Shown here: piece after piece, positions 26,375-35,887 of the stretch | How the letters are laid out: the number at the start of each line of letters is the position of its first letter | Position numbering within the stretch: the first letter of the stretch is position 1 | Assembly: GCF_016616235.1 (NCBI RefSeq) | Contig: NZ_CP067100.1 | Span: forward strand, 5,515,001-5,579,000 | DNA from: Bradyrhizobium diazoefficiens | GTDB lineage: Bacteria; Pseudomonadota; Alphaproteobacteria; Rhizobiales; Xanthobacteraceae | Direction of reading: 5' to 3' | DNA length: 64,000 bases | Position numbers and translations under genes: made by a program | Notes under the pieces: model-generated | Told to the model about the DNA's origin: nothing | The model's database searches: none | Seen by the model: the letters and a program-made list of their open reading frames with translations, nothing else

Positions 26375-27757
26375 TCAGGCGATCAGCCGGGAGGCAAAAT
26401 CGGGCAGCAGGCCTGCATCGCCGGCAAGACGGAAATCGGCGCCAGCGATTCCTGCCTGCACCAGCCAATCGTCGAATTCCGGCGCGCGGCGCAGCGAGAA
26501 GACGTCGCGGGCATAGAGCGCGTCGTGAAAGGACGTCGACTGGTAGTTCAGCATGACGTCGTCGGCGCCGGGCACGCCCATGATAAAGGTGACGCCGGCG
26601 GCCGCAAGCAGCGTCAGCAGATTGTCCATGTCGTCCTGGTCCGCCTCGGCATGGTTGGTGTAGCAGATGTCGATCCCGAGCGGCAGGCCGAGCAGCTTGC
26701 CGCAGAAATGATCCTCCAGCCCGGCGCGGATGATTTCCTTGCCGTCGTAGAGATATTCCGGGCCGATGAAGCCGACCACGCTGTTGACCAAGAGTGGCGC
26801 GAAGGCGCGGGCCACCGCATAGGCGCGCGCCTCGCAGGTTTGCTGGTCGACGCCGTGGTGAGCATTGGCGGACAGCGCCGAGCCCTGCCCGGTCTCGAAA
26901 TACATCACGTTCTGCCCGACCGTGCCGCGCTTCTGCGCCAGCCCCGCCTCCTGCCCTTCCTTCAGCAAGGCGAGATCGGTACCAAAGCTGCGGTTGGCCG
27001 CCTCGGTACCGGCGACCGACTGGAAGACGAGATCGACCGGCACGCCCTGCCCGATCAGCGACAGCGTCGTCGTGACATGCGTCAGGACGCAGGCCTGGGT
27101 CGGGATCTTCAGCCGCGCGATGATCCCGTCGAGCAGCCGCAGCAATTGCGCGATCACGGCCGGATCGTCGCTTGCCGGATTGATACCGATACAGGCGTCG
27201 CCTGCGCCCAGCAAAATGCCGTCGAGGATCGAGGCCGTGATGCCCCTGGCATCATCGAACGGATGATTGGGTTGGAGCCGCGTGCTCATCCGCCCCTTCA
27301 GACCGATGGTGTTGCGGAAGGCGGTGGTGACCTCGCATTTCCGCGCCGCCAGGATCAGGTCCTGATTGCGCATCAGCTTTGATACCGCGGCGGCCATTTC
27401 CGGGGTGATGCCGGGCGCCAGGCTGCGCAGAGCCTCGGGCGTCGCTGCATCCGACAGCAGCCAGTCGCGAAAGGCGCCGACTGTGAGCGAGGCCACCGGC
27501 GCGAAGGCTTTTGCGTCGTGGCTGTCGATAACGAGGCGGGTGACCTCGTCGGCCTCATAGGGGATGACCGCTTCCTGCAAGAACTGCCCGAGCGGAACGT
27601 CCGCCAGCGCCATCCGCGCCGCGATCATCTGCTCGGCGCTGGCGGCGGCAATGCCTGCCAGCCGGTCGCCGGAGCGCGGCGGCGTCGCCTTGGCGAGGAG
27701 GTCGCGCAGGTCCGGGAAGGTGTAGGCCGTGGCGTCGATGGTGTGGCGGTAGACCAA
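26375..27757 (-). CDS. eutB: Ethanolamine ammonia-lyase large subunit EutB
   Basis: 460 residues from a TTG start at 27757 with GGAG six bases upstream; the frame is open to 27826, but the extra residues are not family-like. The family core is recognisable: KLMRNQDLILAARKCEV, the RLQPNHP motif, NPASDD, and HADQDDMDNLL-like C-terminal acidic segment (EADQDDMDNLL). EutB carries the substrate and adenosylcobalamin binding TIM barrel. It is the first gene of eutB-hpnP-eutC. Confidence 0.93.
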   Translation of the reverse strand: MVYRHTIDATAYTFPDLRDLLAKATPPRSGDRLAGIAAASAEQMIAARMALADVPLGQFLQEAVIPYEADEVTRLVIDSHDAKAFAPVASLTVGAFRDWLLSDAATPEALRSLAPGITPEMAAAVSKLMRNQDLILAARKCEVTTAFRNTIGLKGRMSTRLQPNHPFDDARGITASILDGILLGAGDACIGINPASDDPAVIAQLLRLLDGIIARLKIPTQACVLTHVTTTLSLIGQGVPVDLVFQSVAGTEAANRSFGTDLALLKEGQEAGLAQKRGTVGQNVMYFETGQGSALSANAHHGVDQQTCEARAYAVARAFAPLLVNSVVGFIGPEYLYDGKEIIRAGLEDHFCGKLLGLPLGIDICYTNHAEADQDDMDNLLTLLAAAGVTFIMGVPGADDVMLNYQSTSFHDALYARDVFSLRRAPEFDDWLVQAGIAGADFRLAGDAGLLPDFASRLIA

Positions 27758-27975
27758 GGGCCTCTCCGGGGTTCGTCGGCCAGCGGCCAACCTCAGCGCG
27801 ATCCTGGAACTATACCTTGGGATCAAGACGCTGAAATATCTTACCTTTCTTTCGACGAAGGGCGAAGGGGGCCAAGGCGCGCGTTAACGCTGCATCCACC
27901 TTCGTTCTGCATAGTTTGCATCAATTTTAGAAGACCGCACCTTCCGGCCACTCCCGGCCATTCGGGCCCCGCACC

Positions 27976-29715
27976 ATGACCTCAGACCGATCTGGGAATG
28001 CCGCCAATCAGGCTGGCCGTTTCACACTGACCGCCAAGCTCTATGCGATCTTCGCGCTGTTCGGCCTGCTCACGGCGGCGATCGCGATGCTGTCCGACTA
28101 CAACAGCCGCCGCAGCGCCGACCTGACCAGTGCGATCGCGACCGCGAATGCCGCCGCGCTGAACGTCGAGCGGGTCAACTCGCTGGTCTATGCCGTGGTG
28201 ATGGAGTCGCGCGGCGTCTACATGTCGACCGAGCCTGCCGTGGTGAAGAAGTTCGGCGTCGGCTTGCTCAAGTTCAACGCGCAGATCCTGGAGGTGGTGC
28301 AGCGCTGGGAAGGCATCGTCAAGGCGGACGATGCCGAGCAGTTCGCCACCTTCAAGAAGCGCATCGAACAGTTCGTCGACTTCCGCAAGGAGCTGGTGCG
28401 CCGCGGCGTCGAGATCAATGCGGCCGCGGGCCGCGAATGGGGCGACAACGACGCCAACCGCGCCGTGCGCTCGGCGCTGAACAAGGACCTCGAGGCGCTG
28501 TCCAAGGTCTATGCCGAGCGCGCCAGGCAGATCGCGGATCAAACCGAGACCAATCGCACATTGTCCTTCGTCCTGACCTGCCTCGGCGGCGTGGCGCTGG
28601 TGCTGGTCGTGATCGGCATCGTCATCATCGCCCGCTCGATCGCACGGCCCCTCTCCGCCATCACTGCGACCATCAAGCAGGTCGCCGACGGCGCCGAGGA
28701 CGTCACGGTGCCGCACACCGGGCGCGCCGACGAGATCGGTGCGCTGGCCCGCGCCATCCAGGTCTTCCAGGAGGCGATGGGCCGCAACCGCAATCTCGCC
28801 GCGCAGGTCTCGCAGGACTCCGCCGCCCGCGAGGAACGCGCCCGCCATGTCGAAAAATCCGTCGAGGCATTCCGCGACGCGATTGGCGCCATCATGCGCG
28901 GCCTCACCGACAATGCCAGCGTCATGCGCGAGACGGCTCAGACCATCACGCGCGTCACGGCGGATGCCAACAGCCGCGCCGGCACCGCGGCAAACGCCAC
29001 TGCGCAGGCCTCGCACAACGTCAGCGCGGTGGCGAGCGCGGCCGAGGAGCTGTCGACGTCGGTGGAAGAGATCGGCCGCCAAGTGCGGCAATCCGCCGGC
29101 GCCGTCGAGCAGACCGGCCAGCGCACCGAGAAATCGATCGCCGAGATCGAGAGTCTTGCGGCCGCGACGCAGCGCATCGATGGCGTGCTGAACCTGATCC
29201 AGGCGATTGCCGAGCAGACCAATCTGCTCGCGCTCAACGCCACCATTGAAGCCGCGCGCGCCGGCGATGCCGGCCGCGGCTTTGCCGTCGTCGCCCACGA
29301 GGTGAAGGCGCTGGCGAGCCAGACCGCCAAGGCGACCGCCGAGATCGGCGAGAACGTCGCCATGATCCAGACCTCCACCCGCAACGCGGTCGACGCGGTG
29401 CGCGAGATCGGCGGCGCGGTGCGCGAGATCAACGAGGTCACCTCGGCGATTGCGGGTGCCATCGGCCAGCAGGACCAGGCCACGCGCGAGATCTCCTCCA
29501 ATGCGCAGAGCGCGGCCCAGGGCAACGAAACCCTGGTCGCCAACATCGGCTCGCTGCGCGACGCCATCGGCGAGACCGACACGGCGGCATCCTCCGTGCT
29601 GACGGCGGCAAGCAGCCTGACCGCGACGGCCGAGACGCTGTCACGGGAGGTGGAGACGTTCTTCCAGAATCTGCGCTCGGGTTCGGCGGAGAGCCGCATC
29701 GCCAAGGCGGGATGA
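27976..29715 (+). CDS. Methyl-accepting chemotaxis protein
   Basis: 579 residues. The first membrane segment is at about 17-37, a helical periplasmic sensor follows, the second segment is at about 193-215, then HAMP ([17 protein letters not shown]) and a long coiled-coil cytoplasmic domain. The signalling tip is [20 protein letters not shown], the receptor hallmark. The helical sensor domain with '[17 protein letters not shown]' resembles four-helix-bundle sensors; the ligand is unknown. No CheW-type docking or methylation tail pentapeptide is seen. Confidence 0.92.
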   Translation: MTSDRSGNAANQAGRFTLTAKLYAIFALFGLLTAAIAMLSDYNSRRSADLTSAIATANAAALNVERVNSLVYAVVMESRGVYMSTEPAVVKKFGVGLLKFNAQILEVVQRWEGIVKADDAEQFATFKKRIEQFVDFRKELVRRGVEINAAAGREWGDNDANRAVRSALNKDLEALSKVYAERARQIADQTETNRTLSFVLTCLGGVALVLVVIGIVIIARSIARPLSAITATIKQVADGAEDVTVPHTGRADEIGALARAIQVFQEAMGRNRNLAAQVSQDSAAREERARHVEKSVEAFRDAIGAIMRGLTDNASVMRETAQTITRVTADANSRAGTAANATAQASHNVSAVASAAEELSTSVEEIGRQVRQSAGAVEQTGQRTEKSIAEIESLAAATQRIDGVLNLIQAIAEQTNLLALNATIEAARAGDAGRGFAVVAHEVKALASQTAKATAEIGENVAMIQTSTRNAVDAVREIGGAVREINEVTSAIAGAIGQQDQATREISSNAQSAAQGNETLVANIGSLRDAIGETDTAASSVLTAASSLTATAETLSREVETFFQNLRSGSAESRIAKAG

Positions 29716-29770
29716 CCGGTGCATCCGCCGCTGGAGCGGCGGCGGTGGCCCTGCTCCAAAGAAAAATCTC

Positions 29771-29893
29771 GAAAACAACCCCATGCACAGTAGCCGGAGC
29801 CAGCTAAATCAATGGCTTGGCCGCCGGCGCGCGATAATTGCTGATTTTACGAAATCCATTTGACCCGTCGGGCAAAACACTGGCATGATGTCA
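29771..29893. repeat. Dispersed element, copy B (short form)
   Basis: Ends AAAACAACCCCATGCACAGT and TTTTACGAAATCC...TTTGACCCGTCGGGCAAAAC match copy A at 7902-8125. TTGACC, 18 bases, CATGAT at the right end resembles a promoter, with a start expected near 29896, some 26 bases before the next ATG. Confidence 0.65.
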
Positions 29894-29921
29894 CCATGGC
29901 GGTCGGTGGGAATACGGCTGG

Positions 29922-30371
29922 ATGAACAAGAACAATCGCGTGCTGTTTCTCTGCACCGGCAATTACTATCGAAGCCGCTATGCCGAGGAGGTTTTCAACC
30001 ACCGCGCCAGGCGCGAAGGACTGGATTGGCTCGCCTTCTCGCGCGCCGTCGCCGAAAGGCTCTCGCCCGAAAACGTAGGCCCGATCTCGCGTCACGCGTT
30101 GGAAGCGCTGCAAGCGAAGGGCATCGCGCCGGGAGGCGCTGCGCGGAATCCGGCGCTCTGTACGGTCGACGATTTTGCGGAGGCCGAACTTGTAATCGCG
30201 CTGAAGGATGCCGAGCATCGCCCCATGATCGCGCGTCGCTTTGCCGGTCTGGCGCATCGTGTCGAGTACTGGGACGTGGATGATATCGAGGACCTCGATC
30301 CCGCAACGGCTCTCGGCAAGATCGACGAGCTGGTTGAACGGCTGATCGCAAGCCTGCAAATCCGGCGCTGA
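29922..30371 (+). CDS. Low-molecular-weight protein-tyrosine-phosphatase-like protein
   Basis: 149 residues. The N-terminal loop CTGNYYRSR gives the C-x5-R phosphatase signature (C11, R17), and WDVDDIEDLDP near residue 112-122 supplies candidate general-acid aspartates. It belongs to the LMW-PTP/arsenate reductase fold, but the double Tyr in the loop and the lack of the usual D-P-Y end make the substrate uncertain. Transcription could start within copy B of the dispersed repeat just upstream. It is convergent with the membrane protein downstream. Confidence 0.8.
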   Translation: MNKNNRVLFLCTGNYYRSRYAEEVFNHRARREGLDWLAFSRAVAERLSPENVGPISRHALEALQAKGIAPGGAARNPALCTVDDFAEAELVIALKDAEHRPMIARRFAGLAHRVEYWDVDDIEDLDPATALGKIDELVERLIASLQIRR

Positions 30372-30398
30372 CGACGGGTCATCCAACGGAAAGCGGGA

Positions 30399-31955
30399 CT
30401 ATCGTTCCGCGATGGATCTATTGTCGACCAATATGCGAACGCGGCCGTCGACATCCTCGACCTCGCGATAATGGCTCAACTCCGCCCGGAGCTCGGGATC
30501 GGCCTCGGCCCAGGCCAGCCAGTCGAACGGGGTCAAAGTCAGCAGATGGGTATCCACGAGGATCACGTTCGGACGGCCCTCGCGCAGGTCCGCCAGCAAC
30601 TGCCGCCGCTCGAAATTGATGATGCCGTCGAGCTTTGTCCGCTCGCTTTCAGTGAGCTGCGGGTTTTTCCGGAGCAGCGTCGCGCCGGCCGCCAGCAGCT
30701 GCACACAGGAATTGCCGGCCCAGGTCCCGTCGATCTGGCGGACCAGCGGATGACCCAGCGCGACGTGATCGCCGATCGTGATCAGCCGCGGGTGCTTGGC
30801 AAGAGCGAGGATGCGCCCCTCCAGCGGCGGGAACGGCCGGACCTGCAAGGACAGGCAGGACCCGATATACACGGTGGCGGCGAGAGCGGCGATCATCACC
30901 GGCACCCGCAACGTCCTCATGCGCGCGTGCAGCAGCGGCGCGGCAATCGCGAACATGCAGAGCGCGAAGGCCGTATAGGTCCAGCCCTTGCCCTGGAGCA
31001 CGAAGCTCGCGGCGCCGCCAACCGCTGCGGCAAGCCACGGGGTTGCATCGCCTGCCATCCTGAAGTCCTGCGGCGCCAGCACGCGCAGAAACGCGATGGA
31101 GGCAGCGATCACGATGATCGGGAACGGAAGCAGACCGCCGAGGTCCATCCGCAACGGCACATAGGCGGCCGTGACCATCGGGGCATAGGTCAACAGATAG
31201 TCGGAAAAGAAGACGACGAGGAGCGCCCCATAGCCGATGACGACGGCAGCCGCGGCGCAGGCTTCAGGGGTGAACAAAGGTCTGACAGATCGCTGGCGGA
31301 CGGCGCCAAGGATGATCGGAAGGCCGACCACGAGCGCAAGGTAGGGCTTGATGCTCATGGCGAGCCCGGCCGCCAGTCCCGCCAGGATTGCGACCGGTCC
31401 GGGCGCAAGGCCGCGCCAGCGGATCGCCGTGATGGCAACGAACGGCGTCATCGCGACGACGGCGATATGCTCGCGTTGTCCGAACACCGCGCTCGGAAAG
31501 ATCGCGAACAGGAACGCCAGCACGCAGATTGCAAGACGTCTCTCTTCGGTTTCCAGCTTTGCCGTCGCAGCGGCGCGGTCCATCACGACCAGCGCGCCGC
31601 CCATCTCGATCGTCACCAGGATGACGACGATGATCTCGGGCGCGAGGCCGGTCATGCGCGCCAGCGTCAACGCCGGCATGTAGAGGTAGACCGACAGCGG
31701 CGGATTCAGCTCGAAGACGTCGACCCCGAGCTTGCCGCCGTCCAGGACCTTCTCGCCTTCGGTCAGCAGGCAAGCCAGATCCGCGTTGAGAACGACGGGA
31801 ATTTGAACAAGCAAGGCCGTCAGCAGGATCGCGGCGACGATGATCCAGCTCTGGGTCATGCCGAATTGGCTTCCGGGCACAGCCGGGCCGTGACCGCCTC
31901 CTGCGAGGCTGGTAGACGCGCCCTGCTCGAGCGGAAGCGATGTGTTCTCTTTCAC
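30399..31955 (-). CDS. Polytopic membrane protein, possible GT-C glycosyltransferase
   Basis: 518 residues from a GTG at 31955; an ATG at 31859 (residue 33, just before the first membrane helix) is an equally good start. There are about ten hydrophobic segments. After the first helix a loop contains NADLACLLTEGEKVLDGGKLGVDVFELNPP, which has the acidic residues expected of polyprenyl-phosphate-dependent GT-C enzymes. The last 110 residues form a soluble domain. I infer a GT-C fold; no specific family is recognised. The facing neighbour is the phosphatase-like gene. Confidence 0.65.
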   Translation of the reverse strand: MKENTSLPLEQGASTSLAGGGHGPAVPGSQFGMTQSWIIVAAILLTALLVQIPVVLNADLACLLTEGEKVLDGGKLGVDVFELNPPLSVYLYMPALTLARMTGLAPEIIVVILVTIEMGGALVVMDRAAATAKLETEERRLAICVLAFLFAIFPSAVFGQREHIAVVAMTPFVAITAIRWRGLAPGPVAILAGLAAGLAMSIKPYLALVVGLPIILGAVRQRSVRPLFTPEACAAAAVVIGYGALLVVFFSDYLLTYAPMVTAAYVPLRMDLGGLLPFPIIVIAASIAFLRVLAPQDFRMAGDATPWLAAAVGGAASFVLQGKGWTYTAFALCMFAIAAPLLHARMRTLRVPVMIAALAATVYIGSCLSLQVRPFPPLEGRILALAKHPRLITIGDHVALGHPLVRQIDGTWAGNSCVQLLAAGATLLRKNPQLTESERTKLDGIINFERRQLLADLREGRPNVILVDTHLLTLTPFDWLAWAEADPELRAELSHYREVEDVDGRVRILVDNRSIAER

Positions 31956-32404
31956 CGGCGCGAACCTGCCATGGCGTGGGTCGCGCTACTCTCAATCGGC
32001 AGTCGTTACTATTGTGCTACAATGACCTGAAACAATACGGTAACGGCCGGAAACAACGGCAATTGGCCACAGAAAGAGCGGGTTTTGTGGGAGGGTTGGG
32101 GTGGGGATGTCTCCGCGTCGGGATTCGAGAGGATTGCGGAGGACGTCCCCGCGTGGCGAGAGCCCTCACCCGCCGCGCTCTGCGAGTGCGGCCTCTCCCG
32201 CAAGCGGGAGAGGCGGAGCAAGCTCGCGGACAGTTCTCGTGAAATCCATATGCGATTGCCCTACGGCCTGAGGGAGCGACGCCACTCCTGCATGCAAGCC
32301 CGGGGGCACACGCCAGGATAGCACAGGCCGATCCGGGACGACAGCCAGCAGAGCAGCCGTCACCGGCAGCAACATTGACGCAAATCAACATCGAATGCGG
32401 TGCA
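31956..32404. other. Intergenic region with a hairpin repeat
   Basis: 449 bases with no supported gene. It contains one hairpin of the CCTCTCCCG type at 32192 (listed separately) and otherwise nothing recognised. It separates the 30399 membrane protein from the Rieske oxidoreductase end. Confidence 0.5.
32192..32213. repeat. CCTCTCCCG hairpin repeat
   Basis: CCTCTCCCGC, AA, GCGGGAGAGG: a perfect 10-bp stem with a two-base loop. Related CTCTCCCC hairpins occur at 44345-44372 and 44480-44507. Confidence 0.6.
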
Positions 32405-33928
32405 TCAGCCCCGCGACCGCTCCATCTCGAGCTCGGCCTTGAGGTTGTCGAGGTCGCGATAAATCGAAGCGACCGCCAGCACGCGGCCGCCCTTGCGGTA
32501 CTTCAGCAGGCAGTCCTTGCCGGAAATGCTGCCGTCGATCGCGATGTCGTCAAAGCTCTCGGCGTGACCGACATAGTTGATCGGGACGTCATAGTGCTGG
32601 CTCCAGAAGAACGGCACGGCGTCAAAACGCTCGCGCTTGCCGAGCATGTTGCGCGCAGCGGTCTGGCCTTGGCGCTCCGCCACGACCCAGTGCTCGACGC
32701 GGATGGTTTGCCGCGCATGCGGATCGGGCCAGCGCGCGATGTCACCGGCAGCGAAGATGCCAGCGACGCTGGTCTCGAGATATTCGCTGACGCTGACGCC
32801 GCGATCGGCGGCCAGGCCCGCCTGCTCCGCCAGCGCGATACGCGGCCTGACGCCGATGCCGACCACGACGAGTTCGGCCTCGATCACGGCGCCGCTCGTC
32901 AACGTGGCGCGGGTGCCGTCGAGCTTCTCCACGGTATCTTTCAGATGGAAGTTGACGCCGTTCTCTTCGTGCAGCGCGCGCACGAAGTCGCCCATCTCGG
33001 GGCCGAGCACCTTCTGCATCGGCCGCTCCTCCGGCGCGACCACATGCACCTCGATCTTGCGCGCCCGCAAGGACGCCGCGACCTCGAGGCCGATAAAACT
33101 GGCGCCGATCACCAATGCGCGCCTGGCGCTCCCGGCGGCCTTGATGATGGCGCGGCTGTCGGCGACGGAGCGCAGGGTGTGGACATGCGGCTGGTCCGCA
33201 CCGGGGATCTGCAATCTGACCGGCTCGGAGCCGGTGGCGAGCAACAGCCGATCGAACGGAAGCTTGTCGCCATTGCCCAGAGTCACGCTGCGCGCCTTCG
33301 GATCGATCGCCGCGACGCTGGTGTTCAGCCTGAGGTCGATGCCGGCGTCCTGATAATAGTCCTCGTCCCGCAGCGGCAGCCAATCCTCCGGCGCGTTGCC
33401 GGCGAGGTAGTCCTTGGAAAGGTTGGGCCGGTCGACCGGCATCGCGCCATCATTGCTGAGCATGGTGACGGCGCCGGCAAAGCCCTCGCGCCGGAGCGTC
33501 TCGGCCGCCGCAAAGCCCGCCGCGCCGCCGCCGACGATGACGAATCTTTCCGGCGTCGGCGCGCTGCGATGGGCCGTTGACGGCTTTGGTGCCTCGCGCT
33601 TGCGCTGAACGACGATCCTGTCGCCATCACGCGCGATGTCCCATACCGCCAGCGCATTCAGCGCCGGCGGCCGAGTGGGCTCGCCCGAGCGCAAGGAGAA
33701 GCAGGCGTGATGCCAGGGACAACGGATGGTATCGCCGACCACGAGGCCCTCGGCGAGCGGCCCGTGATAGTGGCTGCAAGACGGCTCGATCGCAAAGATC
33801 TGGCCGCCGGCCTGCACCAGCAGGACATCCTCCTCGCCGACATGGCCGAGCAACTTGCCGTCCTTGAACTCCGTCAGCGACACGCCGTTGGTGAGGTCGG
33901 GCCCACCGGGCTTCTTGTCCTCGGTCAT
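32405..33928 (-). CDS. Rieske-domain FAD-dependent oxidoreductase
   Basis: 507 residues. The N-terminal Rieske domain has C51-S-H53 and C70-PW-H73, the ligands of a [2Fe-2S] cluster. An FAD/NAD(P) pyridine nucleotide-disulfide oxidoreductase domain follows (FVIVGGGAAGFAAAETLRREG near 128, ALVIGASFIGLEVAA for NAD(P), and FAAGDIA). The order is that of AIFM3-like proteins and of ferredoxin reductases fused to a ferredoxin. The electron acceptor is unknown. Three tandem 14-base repeats with AAGGAG lie directly before the ATG. Confidence 0.88.
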   Translation of the reverse strand: MTEDKKPGGPDLTNGVSLTEFKDGKLLGHVGEEDVLLVQAGGQIFAIEPSCSHYHGPLAEGLVVGDTIRCPWHHACFSLRSGEPTRPPALNALAVWDIARDGDRIVVQRKREAPKPSTAHRSAPTPERFVIVGGGAAGFAAAETLRREGFAGAVTMLSNDGAMPVDRPNLSKDYLAGNAPEDWLPLRDEDYYQDAGIDLRLNTSVAAIDPKARSVTLGNGDKLPFDRLLLATGSEPVRLQIPGADQPHVHTLRSVADSRAIIKAAGSARRALVIGASFIGLEVAASLRARKIEVHVVAPEERPMQKVLGPEMGDFVRALHEENGVNFHLKDTVEKLDGTRATLTSGAVIEAELVVVGIGVRPRIALAEQAGLAADRGVSVSEYLETSVAGIFAAGDIARWPDPHARQTIRVEHWVVAERQGQTAARNMLGKRERFDAVPFFWSQHYDVPINYVGHAESFDDIAIDGSISGKDCLLKYRKGGRVLAVASIYRDLDNLKAELEMERSRG

Positions 33929-33930
33929 GG

Positions 33931-33972
33931 TTGTCTCCTTGGCGTTGTCTCCTTGGCGTCGTCTCCTTGCGG
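33931..33972 (-). promoter_or_regulatory. Triple tandem Shine-Dalgarno repeat before the Rieske oxidoreductase
   Basis: Three consecutive 14-base units (33931-33944, 33945-33958, 33959-33972), the first two identical and the third changed at a few bases. Read on the minus strand each has AAGGAG; the nearest is six bases from the ATG. The array fills nearly all the space between the folE stop and this start. Confidence 0.75.
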
Positions 33973-33973
33973 A

Positions 33974-34600
33974 TCAATCGTCCGAATTGGCCAGCCCCAG
34001 CAGCTCCTGCCGGGTCAGCGCGTTGTCGCGGAAAACACCCAACATGCGGCTGGTGACGAGATCGGTGCCGGGCTTGTGCGCACCGCGCGTGGTCATGCAG
34101 TGGTGCGTCGCCTTGAGGATGACGCCGACGCCTTCGGGCTTCAGCACATCGTTGATGGTGTTGGCGATCTGCGCGGTCATCTTCTCCTGGATCTGGAGAC
34201 GCTTTGCGTAGATGTCGACGACGCGCGCGAGCTTGCTGATGCCGACGACGCGCCCCTTCGGGATATAGGCGACCCAGGCGCGTCCGACGATCGGCGCCAT
34301 ATGGTGCTCGCAATGGCTCTCGAAGCGAACGCCGCGCAGCACGATCATCTCGTCGTAGCCCTCGATCTCCTCGAAGGTCTTTTGCAGGATTTCCGTCGGA
34401 TCCTGCGCATAGCCGGAGAAATATTCCTCAAAGGCGCGCGCGACCCGGTCCGGCGTCTCGCGCAGGCCATCGCGCGCGGGATCGTCGCCGGCCCAGCGGA
34501 TCATGGTGCGGATGGCCTGCTCGACCTCCGCCCTGTCGGGCCGCTCGCTCGGCGCCTGCGCCACCGCAACACGTTCCAGCCTGCGCGGTTGTGATGTCAT
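33974..34600 (-). CDS. folE: GTP cyclohydrolase I FolE
   Basis: 208 residues from the ATG at 34600, preceded by GGGGAGG; the frame is open to a TTG at 34618. The zinc ligands are in SHCEHHM and THHCMTTRG, and the [10 protein letters not shown] and [20 protein letters not shown] segments match the toroidal decamer family. The enzyme makes 7,8-dihydroneopterin triphosphate from GTP, the entry to folate synthesis. It is upstream of and probably co-transcribed with the Rieske oxidoreductase. Confidence 0.95.
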   Translation of the reverse strand: MTSQPRRLERVAVAQAPSERPDRAEVEQAIRTMIRWAGDDPARDGLRETPDRVARAFEEYFSGYAQDPTEILQKTFEEIEGYDEMIVLRGVRFESHCEHHMAPIVGRAWVAYIPKGRVVGISKLARVVDIYAKRLQIQEKMTAQIANTINDVLKPEGVGVILKATHHCMTTRGAHKPGTDLVTSRMLGVFRDNALTRQELLGLANSDD

Positions 34601-34737
34601 CGAAAACCTCCCCTGCAACGAGCCGCAAACAGAAGCGGCCCCACAGCTTGGACGGCTGCGATCGGAAAAGGTTCCCGTGATCAGGAAAATTTGGAAGGGA
34701 TTGCCAGGGAGCGCGGCCTAACACTGCATGGTGAGAA

Positions 34738-34828
34738 GCGGGAAAGCGCGTCACCGGACGATGCTTCGCATCGCCGGGAGAACCATGCGGCCGGCTCCCG
34801 ATATCGCTGCGCTCATCCCGGCTAGAAG
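34738..34828. repeat. Partial intergenic repeat
   Basis: Contains the small hairpin GATGCTTCGCATC and a 'ATCGCTGCGCTCATCCCGGC' segment resembling the 42694-42777 element. It is in the gap between folE and the HD-domain gene. Confidence 0.35.
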
Positions 34829-34834
34829 GTCAAC

Positions 34835-35662
34835 CTACTTTTGCGGTCCCGACAGCGAGATCTCGCGCTCGGCACGGAAGACGTTGCTGTAGAGGTTGGC
34901 GATCCATTGGCGGCCGATCTCGGTCTTGTTGAGATAGCCGATCTCGGTCTGGATGTGCGGGGCGACGCTGTTCCAGTAGAATTGTGGATAGCGATTCACG
35001 ATGTCGGCAGGCGAGTCGTAGCCGAGCTGGCGGTTGATGCCGACCTCCTCGAACTCGTAATAGAGCGCATTGGCCTTGCGCAGATAGTTGGGATCACCGA
35101 GCTGGCCGATGAAGTCGGCGGCGCGCAGGATCGAGGCTTCGTGGTCATACTCCTGCCCTTCGCGGGCGGGGAAGCGGGTGCCCTCGATGGCGCGGGCGAC
35201 GCGCTCACTGTCGACGCCGCGGATCGGCGGAAGCCGCCGCCTCACGAACAGTTTCGACCGGTCAACGTGATACATCATCAGACTGGCATCCGAGGCGCCG
35301 CGCGGCAGCGACACTTTGGTGCAAGCCTCGTCAATGATGAAACCGTCTTCGTCATCCTCCGGAAACAGCCCGCGGACATAGCCGATATCGTGCGCAAGGC
35401 AGGCGATCAGGACGTGAATGTAATCCTCGGCATCGATATGCGCATGCAGATTGCGGCCAAGCATGATCGCCTGGGCCGCCAGCGTCACCAGCATCGTATG
35501 CTCGATATTGTGATAGAGCGCATCGCTGTTGCCGATGCATTCCATCGCGGTGCGGGTCGAGGCTTCCACTACCCTGGCATAGGACTCGTCGTACCTGCGA
35601 CGCATGAACGAGCCCAGCAACTTCTCCAGGGATTCAGCCGCCAGTCTCGGTAACGTCATCAT
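34835..35662 (-). CDS. HD-domain metal-dependent phosphohydrolase-like protein
   Basis: 275 residues. The metal ligands are seen as H51-N (YHNIEHT), H91-D92 (CLAHDIG) and probably a later Asp in the AADFIGQLGD segment, the HD-superfamily pattern. Substrate unknown; the domain occurs in cyclic-nucleotide and nucleotide phosphohydrolases. It is a single gene, with a gap to the transglutaminase operon. Confidence 0.8.
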   Translation of the reverse strand: MMTLPRLAAESLEKLLGSFMRRRYDESYARVVEASTRTAMECIGNSDALYHNIEHTMLVTLAAQAIMLGRNLHAHIDAEDYIHVLIACLAHDIGYVRGLFPEDDEDGFIIDEACTKVSLPRGASDASLMMYHVDRSKLFVRRRLPPIRGVDSERVARAIEGTRFPAREGQEYDHEASILRAADFIGQLGDPNYLRKANALYYEFEEVGINRQLGYDSPADIVNRYPQFYWNSVAPHIQTEIGYLNKTEIGRQWIANLYSNVFRAEREISLSGPQK

Positions 35663-35887
35663 GGATGCAGCCCCGCTTGATGCAGCCCGGCCTGTCGCTG
35701 GTGTCCCACGCCAACTCCCGACGTTTCATTCTGTCCTCGGCGCGGCGACCAGCATAGCCCATCTTGGGCCGAGTGACCAAACCCCGGGGCGAAAACACGG
35801 AAATATGTTGTTCTTGTGCTCTGCGACATGACGGTTGCAGCGAGGGCCGGACCCACCCGGAGCGCGGCGGGACGGCAAGACCCGCCT

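Noticed and set aside
32375..33580. 401-residue open frame on the plus strand
   Set aside because: Antisense shadow of the Rieske oxidoreductase, same biased composition.
33931..33972. CRISPR-like array
   Set aside because: The three 14-base units are contiguous with no spacers; they are ribosome-binding repeats, not CRISPR.
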